A stretch of 64,000 bases of DNA from assembly GCA_905250075.1 (NCBI GenBank), contig CAJNOP010000002.1:7243565-7307564 (forward strand), written 5' to 3'. The notes beneath the pieces are model-generated. The model ran no database searches and had not been told where the DNA came from. It saw nothing but the letters and a program-made list of their open reading frames with translations. The stretch is from Rotaria sp. Silwood1 (lineage: Eukaryota; Rotifera; Eurotatoria; Philodinida; Philodinidae). Shown here piece by piece: positions 47,100 to 58,160 of this stretch. The first letter of the stretch is position 1; every line of letters begins with the position of its first letter. Made by a program: the position numbers and the translations under genes.

Positions 47100-50000
47100 C
47101 TAAACTGAAAGCCATTGTTGAAAATATTCATTCATTTTTTCTCGTACATTGGCACGTCCGACATTAACTCTATAATATCAAAAATAGAATAATAAATAAT
47201 AACTTCGATTTTTTCATTTACATACGTTGGAATTATTCTTTTTGGTTTAAGATATTGAATAAAATATTTCAATTCATCAAAAGAACTATGTTCACTATAG
47301 GGAAAACCTAAGTATTGACATAATAAACATAATGCATTATTTATAAATAGCAAAAGAATCAAACCATAGATAGTAATATTTGATGATTTCGATTCAATGG
47401 AATAATGTTTTGATCCATTTATTGATCGAGGAGTTGTCCAACCTGTTGGTTTTATTCCAATTATTTTATTATATTTTAATGAATATTTATCCAAATGTGT
47501 TTGTAGCATCTTTTATTAAACATAAAAGAATAGATTTTCTTTTATTTACTCAAATCTTACCGGTTGAGAAATTGAACCCATACCAACAACATGAACATTT
47601 GTTTCATCGGGATTTGTTGTTAAACGTGTTGACAAATCAGTATTTTCTAATTGATTAAGTATACGAAATTTCCTTGTTTCAACAAATATTTTGCAATCCA
47701 GTGCTTTTGCAATAGCTAAATAATAACGAAATATTTTCATCTAGTTTATAAAAATAGATGTGCCTATGATTTACCATGAAATATTCGCTCTTTACCAATA
47801 AGATATGTTCCAATAGCAATCAATGTTCTTGCATTTTCTTTTAATGAATCTAAGACTAATTCAACAGCACTTTTGATGACTTCATCTTGAGATGGAAAAC
47901 AATAATGAGAATCACAATAACTAAATTGTATAATAATATTTAAAAAAAAACAAATAAAAAAAATCAACGTACGTTGTATCAAGATAAATTGTATCTATTT
48001 GATTAGGTTGAAGTAATGGATGTCTTAAAAGATGTGGTGCTGCTCGAAAATCTCCCGTATGTAAAACTAATTTACCATTTGGAAATCGAAATAAAAACAT
48101 ATTTGAACCGGGACAACTAAAATCAATGAAAATAAAGTTTTCCTTTATATATGTATACGTTATATATTTACTGATTGGCATCTAAAAGAGCTACATCGAT
48201 ACCATGAACAGTCGTAAACACATCCATAGGAAGAATAGTCATATTTTCTGGTCGAATACCTAATTGACTTTTACACAAATTGCAAGTAATCTATGAAAGG
48301 AAAAATAAAGTAGATGATCAGATCAAATAAGTAATTGACTAACTTGATTTGAATAAAGCATATTAGAAAACTTTTTATTCAATCCACCATAATGATCCGA
48401 ATGAAAATGTGAAAGAAAATAAGCTTGTATTCCATCGATATTACCAAAATTAAATGCATCAATACAAAATGTTGTACCTAAAGTATCCGATTATAATTTG
48501 TATAATGCGTACAAATATTTTGTCATTTAGAAAAAGTACCTAGAATGATAGAGCTAGCAAACGTCTACAAAATGTAACGCCTGCCAGTTCTCTTCAACAT
48601 GTTTTGGCTAAGAGACATCAATCTTATGAAAGATACAAAAGCATTTTTTTCTCTTATCTAGCATGAAAACATCATTTTTGTGCTTTTCGTAAAGTTGATT
48701 CATTTTAGTAAAAAAAAAAAAAAAAAGAGCTAAAACAAAATTTTCGTTTTGTAGAAAATTTTTCGCTCTATCAATTCGAATCATTCACACAGAATTAAGA
48801 TGGCAAATTCTAGAATCTGGAAAATTTTGGTTTTGATTTTTCTGAAATTCTATCATCGGAATAAAATTGAGAATAAATTTGATCGGATCATCTTTGGAGT
48901 TACTGCATATACTCAAGAAGATTCACTTTACCAGGTATTTTTTTGTAAAATGGACATGTTTTTTTAACAGCAGCTGTTGGTGTATTAAATCGATAATAAT
49001 TCGATGATTGATCTTTGTCTAATTCAGACCATTGTTGTTTTAATTCATCATCGACTGGTTTCGATTTGATTGATTTACTAAATATTTGTTTCCATATTGA
49101 TTTACTATCGACACTAGTTGATGATGTTTGTGTGGTAATTGTATTAACTGATAAAGAACTGTTCGATTCATCATTCCATTGAGAGAAAACTTCTTCTTCA
49201 TCAATATCAATTCCATCAAGAGATACTGTTCGTGTTTGATTAATTGTTATTTCTTGTTTGATGCTTGATGGCGAAGAGACTGTTCGAACTAATGTACTTG
49301 AAGATTTTGACTTAGCTACTGTAAAAGATTTCTAAAATAGAATATAAAAACGTATTTTATAATAAGACACTAATCAGAGGATTTATGAAACAAAAAAAAC
49401 TTGTCTTGAATATAAATGACAAAGTCGCATTAGTATCAATGAGAAAGCTCAAGTAAATCAATGAAACGTAAGCAGAGAGTAGCTAATCTTCATTTGGTAT
49501 TAACTTTTAAGTCCACGTGTTAAAATTATTATAAATTCTAATTTTTCAAGATTTCTACAAATCGAATCAGAACTTTACTTTCTTGAGAATAAATAAGAGT
49601 CAGAATAATGATTAAGATGATGTTCAGGATGTGAGTGTCGAGTAACGGTGGTGATAATGTTGAAAATACTCTCAGGAGTACGTCATTGATATGTAACAAA
49701 TACTCACTGTTACCATAGCCGAGAAGATCCTATTTTGTTAATCTCTAATATCTGCTTTTGTGGTGATGATTTTCAATTAGCCATGTCAATAATTCACTAA
49801 CTACTGCTTTCTTGTTTATTGTCATAGGTTATTTCTGTCAAAAGTCAGAAAACAATAACCAGAGATTCAGTGAAAGTTAGTCATAATTTAAGATTTCCCA
49901 TTACATCAATATAATTCAGATATGATGTTCTAATTGAGTATGGCGTGATTCAAAGATACAGGTTATTCAGCGCACAATTTTTCTATATTTACTCTATTGT

Positions 50001-50589
50001 TTAGATGTAATAAAACGTATATATATGATTGTATTGCGTATTTTTAATTTACGATATTCTGATGCCAACAGTTCGAGCTAAAAATTGAACGCTAGGATAT
50101 CATCCTAAAGTCGTTCGATCGAAATATAAAATTAGCAGTAAAAAGAAAAATATTCTGCAAAATTTATTGAATCTACTGAAGCGAAATGTTTAACATCTAA
50201 AATTTTCAATTTCAATCTAACTGAATTCGTTGATCAAAACAATTCTAATTTACCGTTTGTGTTATTTTTTTCTTTGATTGTTTTGATGAACTTTCATTTG
50301 ATGATGAAGTAATCATTTTTAAATTCCATTTTCTTTCTTCATTACCATTATCATTACTACTAGTTCTTATAATTGATAATGATGTTTGTCTAGTATTACC
50401 TATTATTGGTTGTTTATTCACTATTTGTAATGGTTTATATTTTCCTAATGAAGATGAACGTTGACGTTTATTAGTTTCATTCATTTCTCTATCTTCATCA
50501 TCAGATGATATTGTTATAACTCTTTTTATTGATATTATTTTCTCTTCATTTTCATCTTCAGTAAAATAACTATTTTTAGTATTATCCAT
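47100..50589 (-). CDS. DCLRE1A: DNA cross-link repair nuclease SNM1A
   Basis: 5'-to-3' exonuclease of the metallo-beta-lactamase/beta-CASP group, acting in interstrand cross-link repair. Ten exons: 50589-50254, 49331-48932, 48477-48344, 48290-48172, 48116-47973, 47920-47775, 47715-47561, 47509-47365, 47307-47226, 47169-47100, giving 576 residues. The first 230 residues are Ser/Lys-rich and disordered. The catalytic part starts at CPFYKKIPGTTFCIDAFNFG; HFHSDH (269-274) is the metal-binding motif II. LLDANHCPGSNMFLFR, LHTGDFRAAP, YLDTTYC, GTYLIGKERIF and FPYSEHSSFDELK follow in the family order, ending PTVNVG...YFQQWLSV. KKTCPFYKKIPG points to SNM1A rather than SNM1B/Apollo or Artemis. The protein is far shorter than human SNM1A (1040) and I see no UBZ4 zinc finger. 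Confidence 0.9.
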
Positions 50590-50663
50590 AAAATTAAAAA
50601 AAAATCTAAAAGAATGGATCTTATGTAAATTTCTTTTATTCTTGTTTTTCTTTTATTGCTTTA
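50590..50663 (-). promoter_or_regulatory. 74-base spacer OGFOD1-DCLRE1A with acceptor-like site
   Basis: On the minus strand ATTCTTTTAG ends about 17 bases before the DCLRE1A ATG, only some 50 bases after the OGFOD1 stop. There is no room for an ordinary promoter; this fits a polycistronic precursor resolved by spliced-leader trans-splicing. Inference only. Confidence 0.4.
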
Positions 50664-53142
50664 TTAATCTATTTTAAGTTTATCTAAATCAAGATAACAT
50701 GCACAAAATTCATAGAAGATATTATTTGCTTGTCGATGATTGATATATTTATTGAATTTGAGTACATTATCATCTTCACGATAGATTAAATTGAGACTAT
50801 TATTATCGGGTATGACACGTAATAACTAGAAGATTAAAAACAAAAAGTTTCAAATTAAAAAATAATACAACAAAAATTTTATCATACTGTTTCATCTTCA
50901 TTTTTAATGGTGTATACAACATCACCACCACCAACTGTATCATCAGTCTCATCTAAATAAATCAATTCTGTATCGATAAAATTTTAATATCAAGAAGTAC
51001 CTGAATGATAATTAAAGAAGATCATAACATCAAGTGTTCCATCTTTTTCTGCATTATCATTACCATCATCAACATTATTTTCTTCATTATTATCCGTATC
51101 AAATGATAAACTATAATATGTATGTTTCCATCTTCGTAATTCAAAGTGCCATCGTGGTACAGATCGAGAAGAATTCGTTGACGAAGCAGCTTCAGCTTAA
51201 TAAAGAAAAAAGTTTTTGAATAGATTAAAGTAAAATACGCTACTAGTAGGATTTGATTTTGTTTTCTTAGGTGAAGGTTCATATTCTGTTTCTTCATCGT
51301 CATCATTTTCTGATGTCAAACCCGTAAGTGACCCAAGAATAGTAAACATTGGTTCAGAACCAAAAAGTTCAATAAGATTTTTTAGTGCTGATGGTAAAGC
51401 AGTGACATCAGCAATATCATAATTCCTTTTAAATAATCAATTCAAACTTTTGTTTTTTTACAGAAAATTTATTTTATTACCTTTTATTATAAGGTCCACG
51501 TCGTATCCATTTGATTGTATCACTTTTTAATTCATTGACCATTGATTGCAAATAATCTTTCTTTATAAAACAATAATACCAAGCAAACGATATATAAATG
51601 AATGTTAAATCATATTAAAGATTACTTGAAAAAATTCAGATAATTTTGTTTCGGAATTTTCTTGAAATGCCATTTGAACATCATATTGAGTTTCAACTTT
51701 GAGATATATGGGTGATATCGTTTGATTCACACGATCTAACTGAAATACATCAAATATAGATTTATTTCATAGGATAAGAAAACAAAACCAATTCTACATC
51801 AGACTGTTGAAATTTCGTTGCTGGTTTCGTGGCAGGTAATGGTTCAAAAACAGGTACTGCTCGTGGATTGATAGGACCATGCAGCCAACCATTAACCGAT
51901 AAACGAGCTCCTTGTTTGTCATTCAAAACTTCTGCTACCTAATTGAGTTATAGAATTAATATTTTAATTGAGCGTTTTTTTTTTATTGTTTCAATGTGCA
52001 TAAGAAAAATATGAACGTTCTCTACAATAAGAGTCTTTGATAAATTATTGAATTTAGCCGTTATCTTGAAAGTCTTATATTTGTATAGTTTTAGATGTCA
52101 ATACGTGACATGCAATTTGTATTGCATAAATACATTCAATGAAAACGGTGTTTAAAGTGAACATTTGAAATTCTAATTTGGTTCTATTTGAATCAATTAA
52201 AATTACCTGATGATAAGATTTATCAGTAACTTCAAAGAAGGCCAATCGATTTCGTTTTGGTAATAATGATTTCGCTATATTACGTGGTTGATTTTCTTCT
52301 ACAATTTCAAAACAATAATAACAAATACAATCCAAACAATTCTCAATTATATTTACCATCAGTATCAAATAGATCTAGTGCTCCACCATCTGTTTCTTTC
52401 CAATCATCAGGTACAAGATAATATATAAAAGCAACACGACGACCTTCGATTGTTCCATGTATATCATCATCATGACATAAAAGATAATCTTCAACGAAAA
52501 ACAAACGACAATTTCGATAATTAAAAAAACAAAACAACCTTTAAAAAAAACTACCTGTGTAGTCATATTTTGAACATGTCATATCAATTTTATCACTGAA
52601 ACGAATATCAGTTGTTTGTGCAAGCCAATCTTTGAAATCTACATAGACAAATTGCCTGGATTCGAATAAAAATATAATATCATTCGACATATCGAATAAA
52701 CCCACTTGATCTGTTCAATAGCAGGCAATGTTACATTGGTTAAATCATCGGACTACATAAAAGAGAAAAATTATTTCAATTAATACGAAATTCCTTTTCT
52801 TTTGTTTTTAATTTTTAACCTGTTGAAATTTATATAAATCATTATTTTTTTGATTCATCTTGATATTACTTAATTCATTGATTAATTGACTACAAAATTG
52901 ATCAACATTTTTATCGAGAACAAAATCATCGATAATACAATATGAAAATGGTTCATGTTCCAATCTTATAACTTGAAGAAATTTCTTTATTAAACTATAT
53001 AATTTTCTTTGATATCATACAAACCTTTTTCATGAATTGGTAATCGACTTGTATAAGCATCTCGAAAACGTTTGATTAAATCATTATCAGTTAATATTGG
53101 ATTAACTGATACTAAACGTGGTTTTTTTTCTGTTGATGACAT
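50664..53142 (-). CDS. OGFOD1: Ribosomal prolyl 3-hydroxylase OGFOD1
   Basis: 2-oxoglutarate/Fe(II) dioxygenase that hydroxylates a prolyl residue of ribosomal protein uS12 (RPS23), affecting translation fidelity and stress responses. Thirteen exons: 53142-53025, 52971-52820, 52752-52706, 52655-52555, 52488-52357, 52298-52207, 51938-51798, 51739-51626, 51560-51481, 51425-51244, 51195-51001, 50967-50888, 50825-50664, giving 531 residues (human 542). PFSYCIIDDFVLDKNVD and QKNNDLYKFQQSDDL match the N-terminus. LLCHDDDIHG provides the HxD iron ligands (H145, D147), SYHQVAEVL the distal His (about 213) and ARLSVNGWLHGP the 2OG-binding Arg (about 226). The second, non-catalytic double-stranded helix domain follows, with an acidic insert (SENDDDEETEYEPS), ending NNSLNLIYREDD...KFNKYINHR. 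TTTTTTCAG lies 22 bases before the ATG. Confidence 0.93.
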
Positions 53143-54623
53143 TTTTTTTTCAAAAGAAAATTTTCTGAAAAAAACAAAAAAAGTTAAAACACGCAAAAGA
53201 AAATTCTAATTCTATTATATTTATGACTGATTTCGATTGGACAATTGGTTATCTTGTCTTTAGCCTTCATCAGAAATTTTTACCGAACGTTGATTGTAGC
53301 GTTGATGTTTTCTTTTTACCAATCACATAGAAGTTTGAAGAACTTGGTCTTTTTATCGTCCTTTGTTATTTCGTGTGCACGTGCTTAAAAACTAGGTGAA
53401 CTTTTGACAATGTTTTTTCGTTTTTTCATTTTCCTTGAAAGATAAGTAGCATTTTCTTTGCTTTTATATGTAAATTTGTGTTTGCTGCAACTATGATTTA
53501 TTATTCAATCGATAAATATTTTGTTCTTTATGTTCATAGATATTTTAAAAGATGTTCTTTATTCTGTTCATTAAAAGGCAGATAGAAGATTAGTCATGCA
53601 CCTTCTTTTTCTTTTACTGGATTATGATAAAAAGATACATTAACATTCGAAATAGAATTTCAAATAGGTAAAGGTAAAACGAAATTCGTTTGTTCATTCA
53701 CCAAGGAATATGAGAGAAAAAGCAGATATGTAAAAGTTGAGTGACAAAAGAAAGAGAAAAGAGAAAGCAGAACAAAAAAGAAAAAAAAAAGAATTCATTG
53801 AGCAATGGGACAACAACAACAGACGATTGTGCCTTATTACCTCGTGATCCGATGTTACTGGCGAGGTAAAAGAGAGGTCAACTGAAGGGAGTGAGGATTG
53901 AATAGAAAAGAAAGACGTATAATCAGCGAAGAGACGAACGGTCATATATCCATTTAAACACTTTTTTGTTGTTGTTAAATCACAAGAGCTCATTCTTCGA
54001 ATTTTTATATCGAAAAAAAAAAGGGCAAACGGATTAAAATTGTTACAACGAGAAGTAGAAAAAGAAATATTGATACTTTTCAATCATATTATGAAGTCTA
54101 TGTACATAGATATTCGATTCTCGATCAAACACATGAATTTTTCTTTTTATAACTCTTTCTTACTTTGGACATAACAGATACTACTTGGTTCTTTTTTTTT
54201 ATAACTTAGTCCTATATGGCTTCCTTTTAATCAAAACTCATAGATGAAGATGAATTCTATTGTTTCTCTTCTATATGCTTTTTTGTAATGATATATCGTA
54301 TTGCAACATATGTAGTTCTTTTTTTCCCGTGTGTACTCTTCACGTTTCAAGGTAAATTACAGTATACATTCTTTTTTATGATTTATGTCTTCTTATTTTG
54401 TTATGTCAATATAACAGTGATGAAGAGGGTGTGAGTGAAAGAGAAAAAGAAAACAGGTATGCCAAAAAGGATAAGAATGACCTTGTTATACAATTCTTCA
54501 TTTCTTTTTTCTGAAAATTCTTTTTGAAAAGATGACGAATATTTTATGGCTTTTGTTATGTTATGTTATGTTATGTTTTTTCTTTCTCTCTTTCGAATAT
54601 GTCTTTATCTCAGTTTTAGATCA
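53143..54623. promoter_or_regulatory. Divergent intergenic region OGFOD1 / DYNLT1
   Basis: A 1.5-kb spacer between head-to-head genes, probably holding both promoters. No individual element is certain. A 129-codon minus frame at 53694-54083 runs over A-rich simple sequence and is not supported. A four-unit TTATG tandem lies at 54556-54575. Confidence 0.4.
54556..54575. repeat. (TTATG)4 tandem repeat
   Basis: Four exact pentamer units, about 50 bases upstream of the DYNLT1-like start codon. Confidence 0.8.
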
Positions 54624-55078
54624 ATGGAAGTGATAAGTGGTGAAGATTCATCATTTGTTATTGATGAAGTATCAAATATAATTAAAGATACAATTGAACG
54701 AATTATTGGTGGAAATTCTTATCAACATAATAAAGTTAATCGATGGACAGCTGATATTGTTGATCATGTCTTAACTGAACTTACAAAATTGGGTAAACCA
54801 TTTAAATATATTGTACAAGCAGTATGTGATCTATTTATTTATTATTTTTTGTCTTTATATGAATATATATATATTTAATTAGGTGATAATGCAAAAAAAT
54901 GGAGCTGGTTTACATACAGCTAGTTCATGCTATTGGGATAATACAACTGATGGTAGTTGTACAGTTCGGTAACTATTATAATTCATTTTTATATAGGTAA
55001 TTTATTTTTTGATATTTATTTAGTTGGGAAAATAAACATCTTTATGCAATTGTTTCTGTCTTTGGCTTATCTATTTAA
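54624..55078 (+). CDS. DYNLT1: Tctex-type dynein light chain
   Basis: Cargo-adaptor light chain of cytoplasmic dynein (and axonemal dyneins). Three exons (54624-54821, 54883-54968, 55024-55078) give 112 residues, against 113 in vertebrate DYNLT1. The start [20 protein letters not shown], then [20 protein letters not shown] and [20 protein letters not shown] follow the family throughout. [20 protein letters not shown] and [10 protein letters not shown] form the conserved C-terminal strands. Intron phases 0 and 2 preserve the conserved sequence exactly. ATCTCAGTTTTAG ends 4 bases before the ATG. HMCES follows 309 bases downstream on the same strand. Confidence 0.95.
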
Positions 55079-55387
55079 TATTAATTTTCAAACTTTTTAT
55101 TTGTCGATTTATTCTTCATGTTTATCGTATATTTGTTTATTCTATGTATTTATACGAAATAATGCTTTGCTTTTTCTTTTTGTCTCTTTCTGTCTCTACG
55201 CATTAATAATAAATGAAATATAATATTAGTCGTCACAGCAATATATGCGCTTTTTTAAAATCTATTATTGCAAATATATGTGAACATTTTTCTTTGTTTT
55301 CGTGTATTTCTGTTTTGATTTAAAATAAATTTGTCCTATAAGTTTAATTATCTTGAAAACTTTTAGAAACTTGAAAAAAAAAAGATT

Positions 55388-56790
55388 ATGTGTGGACGTT
55401 TTGCTTGTGGCTTAGCTCCTGATGTTGTACGTCGTTTATCGACTTATATGAATTCACAAACACAGGAATTAACATTACCACCATTTATTGATTTAATGTC
55501 TTCAATACGACCTTTTCGAGCTAGTTGGAATATATCTCCAACTTCGACTTGGTAATGATTAAGAATTGAATGATTTATCTTAAAATCAGGATTGAACAAT
55601 TTGTTTTTCTTTTCTTAAATTCTAGTCTTTGTTTAATTTCGGCAAAACATTTAGATGAAACAGAAGATTCAGCAGCACGTGTTCTTTGTACGATGCGTTG
55701 GTCACTTGTGCCTCATTATCATAAAGGCAATTTAAATGAATTTAAACCTATTTTAAATAATTGTCGAGTTGAAACTATTGAAGAAAAACCAACATTTAAA
55801 GTACCATTAAGAAATGGTAAACGATGTGTTATACTTGCTGAAGGGTAAATTTGAACTGGTTTTTATTTAATAATTCTATAATCATTGTTTTTGCTTTTGC
55901 TTAGTTTCTTCGAATGGAAAAAAGATGTTTCAAAAACACCATATTTTATATATGAAACTGAACCATTTATTCATGAAAAACATTATCCAAATATAAATGC
56001 TGATCAAATTCTTGAAAAAATCGAAAAAGAAAATCAAGGTAAATTACCATTATTAGCAATGGCAGGTGTTTTTGACGTCAATCGAAATTGTGAGGTATAA
56101 TCTCAAATATAAATACTTATTTAAAAACATCTTATTGTATTGTTATTTCATATAGGTGGATCCATTATATTCGTGTACGATTTGTACAGTCGATGCAAGT
56201 GAAACAATGTTAAATGTACATATTCGAATGCCAGTAAGAAAAAAAAATTGTCACAATTGTTATTTAAAAAAAACAATCTCTGATTGCCAGGCTATTTTAA
56301 CAACACAACAAGAAATCGATCAATGGCTTGATTTTGGTCGATATAATACAGAAAAAGTAATGATCGACGAGCTTTTAATTGAGAAATAATTGATTGTTTA
56401 AAATAGGCTTTACCATTACTTGTACCACATAATGATATTCAAATGTATCGAGTAACACCAAGTGTAGGATCAACAAAAATAAATGATATGAACAATATCA
56501 GACCATTTAGTTCCGATCAGAATACGTATACAAAAAAAAAACATGACGACTAAATTTATGTATTTATTTATTTTTGTTTGGTTAATTTTAGTAGAACAAA
56601 TCCATCAAATCGAAATACACTCGATTCATTCGTTATCAAACGAGAACCAAGTCAATATTTTGAAGAATCAATAGTAAAAAATGAAAAAAAGAAAACACCA
56701 AAAAAAACATCTGCAAAACGTACACAAGGCACCATCGAAGATTATATGTTTAAAAATACGAAATCATCGGGAAAACGATTTAAAAAATAG
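55388..56790 (+). CDS. HMCES: SRAP-domain abasic-site sensor HMCES
   Basis: Covalently traps abasic sites in single-stranded DNA through Cys2, shielding replication forks. Seven exons: 55388-55551, 55626-55844, 55905-56094, 56156-56233, 56291-56356, 56407-56525, 56592-56790, giving 344 residues (human 354). MCGRFACGL exposes the catalytic Cys2 after Met removal. RPFRASWNISPTS, RWSLVPHYHKG, NNCRVETIEEKPTFKVPL and RCVILAEGFFEWKK (catalytic Glu) follow in order. AMAGVFD, TICTVDASETMLNVHIRMP (active-site His) and QEIDQWLDFG complete the domain. The C-terminal tail is basic, with LDSFVIKREP and GTIEDYMFK segments that could be partner-binding motifs. The 57-base fourth intron is in-frame and stop-free. 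CTTTTAG occurs about 20 bases before the ATG. Confidence 0.94.
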
Positions 56791-58160
56791 ATTTTTCTCT
56801 TGTTAATTATTATTTATTTTCTTGTCTTTGTTAGCGAATTGTTTTGTCAGATATCTATATATATTTATTTTTTTTTTGAACTCTGTATTTATCTAGTCAA
56901 GCTGAAGAAGTAATTTTTATTATGTATTTTACCAAACAAGCATTATATAACTGATCTTAGATGTAAATTTAAACAAAAATATTTTTCTTGAATACAAATA
57001 CATGGTTGATTTGAATAGTGATTAAATCATACTTTGATAGTCTTTTTCAAACTAACGAGGAAATTTACTAGATAATCGAATAACTTGAATTACCACAACC
57101 AAAGTTAATAAATTATATGTTTTAAAAAAGTATTCATGTACAAAGATATCTACTTGCTGAATATGATTGTTTTTTTAGAATTATAAAAATAAATCGGGAA
57201 CATTTTTTGAAAGATGTCGCTTGGATAAGTTATTCACAGTTTTCTAATAGTATACCTTACTTACAATTTATGTATTTATCTTTTTTCCCCACACCCACAC
57301 CCTTGTAATCCGTTGCTAATATTAGTGGAATAAATTATTGCTTTTTTCAAAAGCACTTGAACCATTCGCTAGCGTTCATTATGTTAATGTTTCGTAATAA
57401 TTAGAAGCTATCTGCCATATTCTGACAAAATAACAAGAAAAAAAATTGAGTTCATGCTCAGTTTCTGAAAATGATGGTTAATAGTTCTTTTTCGAAGAGT
57501 TATATTTTTTACCGAACCTTTAGTTTCAAAATTTCTTGATTAAAAAGCCAAGAAATCATACAAAATATTCTATTAATGTTAGTAATAATAAAGTTTTTAA
57601 TGTACTAAACTTTGATTTATTTTTTATTTGAAATTCATCTGTGTAGTTCAAAATAAGAGAGAAATATAGATTTTTCAAGTTGCAAAAACGTTGTAAGAAC
57701 TTCTTTTTTAAAGCGATTTGATTTTCATCTTTTACTCATTCAGGGATTTTTTTTCTGCAAAAATGTGTTTACTACAAAATTTATAGTTCAGACATAGCTC
57801 TGTCCAATAAAAAATTAATTGGTTTAGAACTCAGCAATATGATCGATCTGGCTGAGTTTGACGTTTTTGCAAAGACTTACATCGCTTGTTACTTTGTCAT
57901 GCAAGTGGATGTAGCTGAAACACACAACTGAAAAAACATGTACATCTTTAGTTTCGATTTACGTTATGAACAATAGAAACCAATAAAAAAAAGGAAATAT
58001 CTTCAGTCAAATCACCATCGAACTCTGTTGAAAAACTCTTAAATACAAGTATAGAGTTGCCTATTTCTATTTCTCATATAGTAAAGATTGAATAAATAAC
58101 TTGTAATTCATATCTAATGAAATAAAAATGTTCGAAGAAGCAACAAAATAAATTTAATTA
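56791..58160. other. Non-coding between convergent genes
   Basis: 3' flanks of HMCES and of the metallo-beta-lactamase-fold gene. Nothing else seen. Confidence 0.5.

Noticed and set aside
53694..54083. 129-codon minus frame in the divergent spacer
   Set aside because: Phe/Ser/Leu-rich because of A/G-rich simple sequence; no splice or start context.
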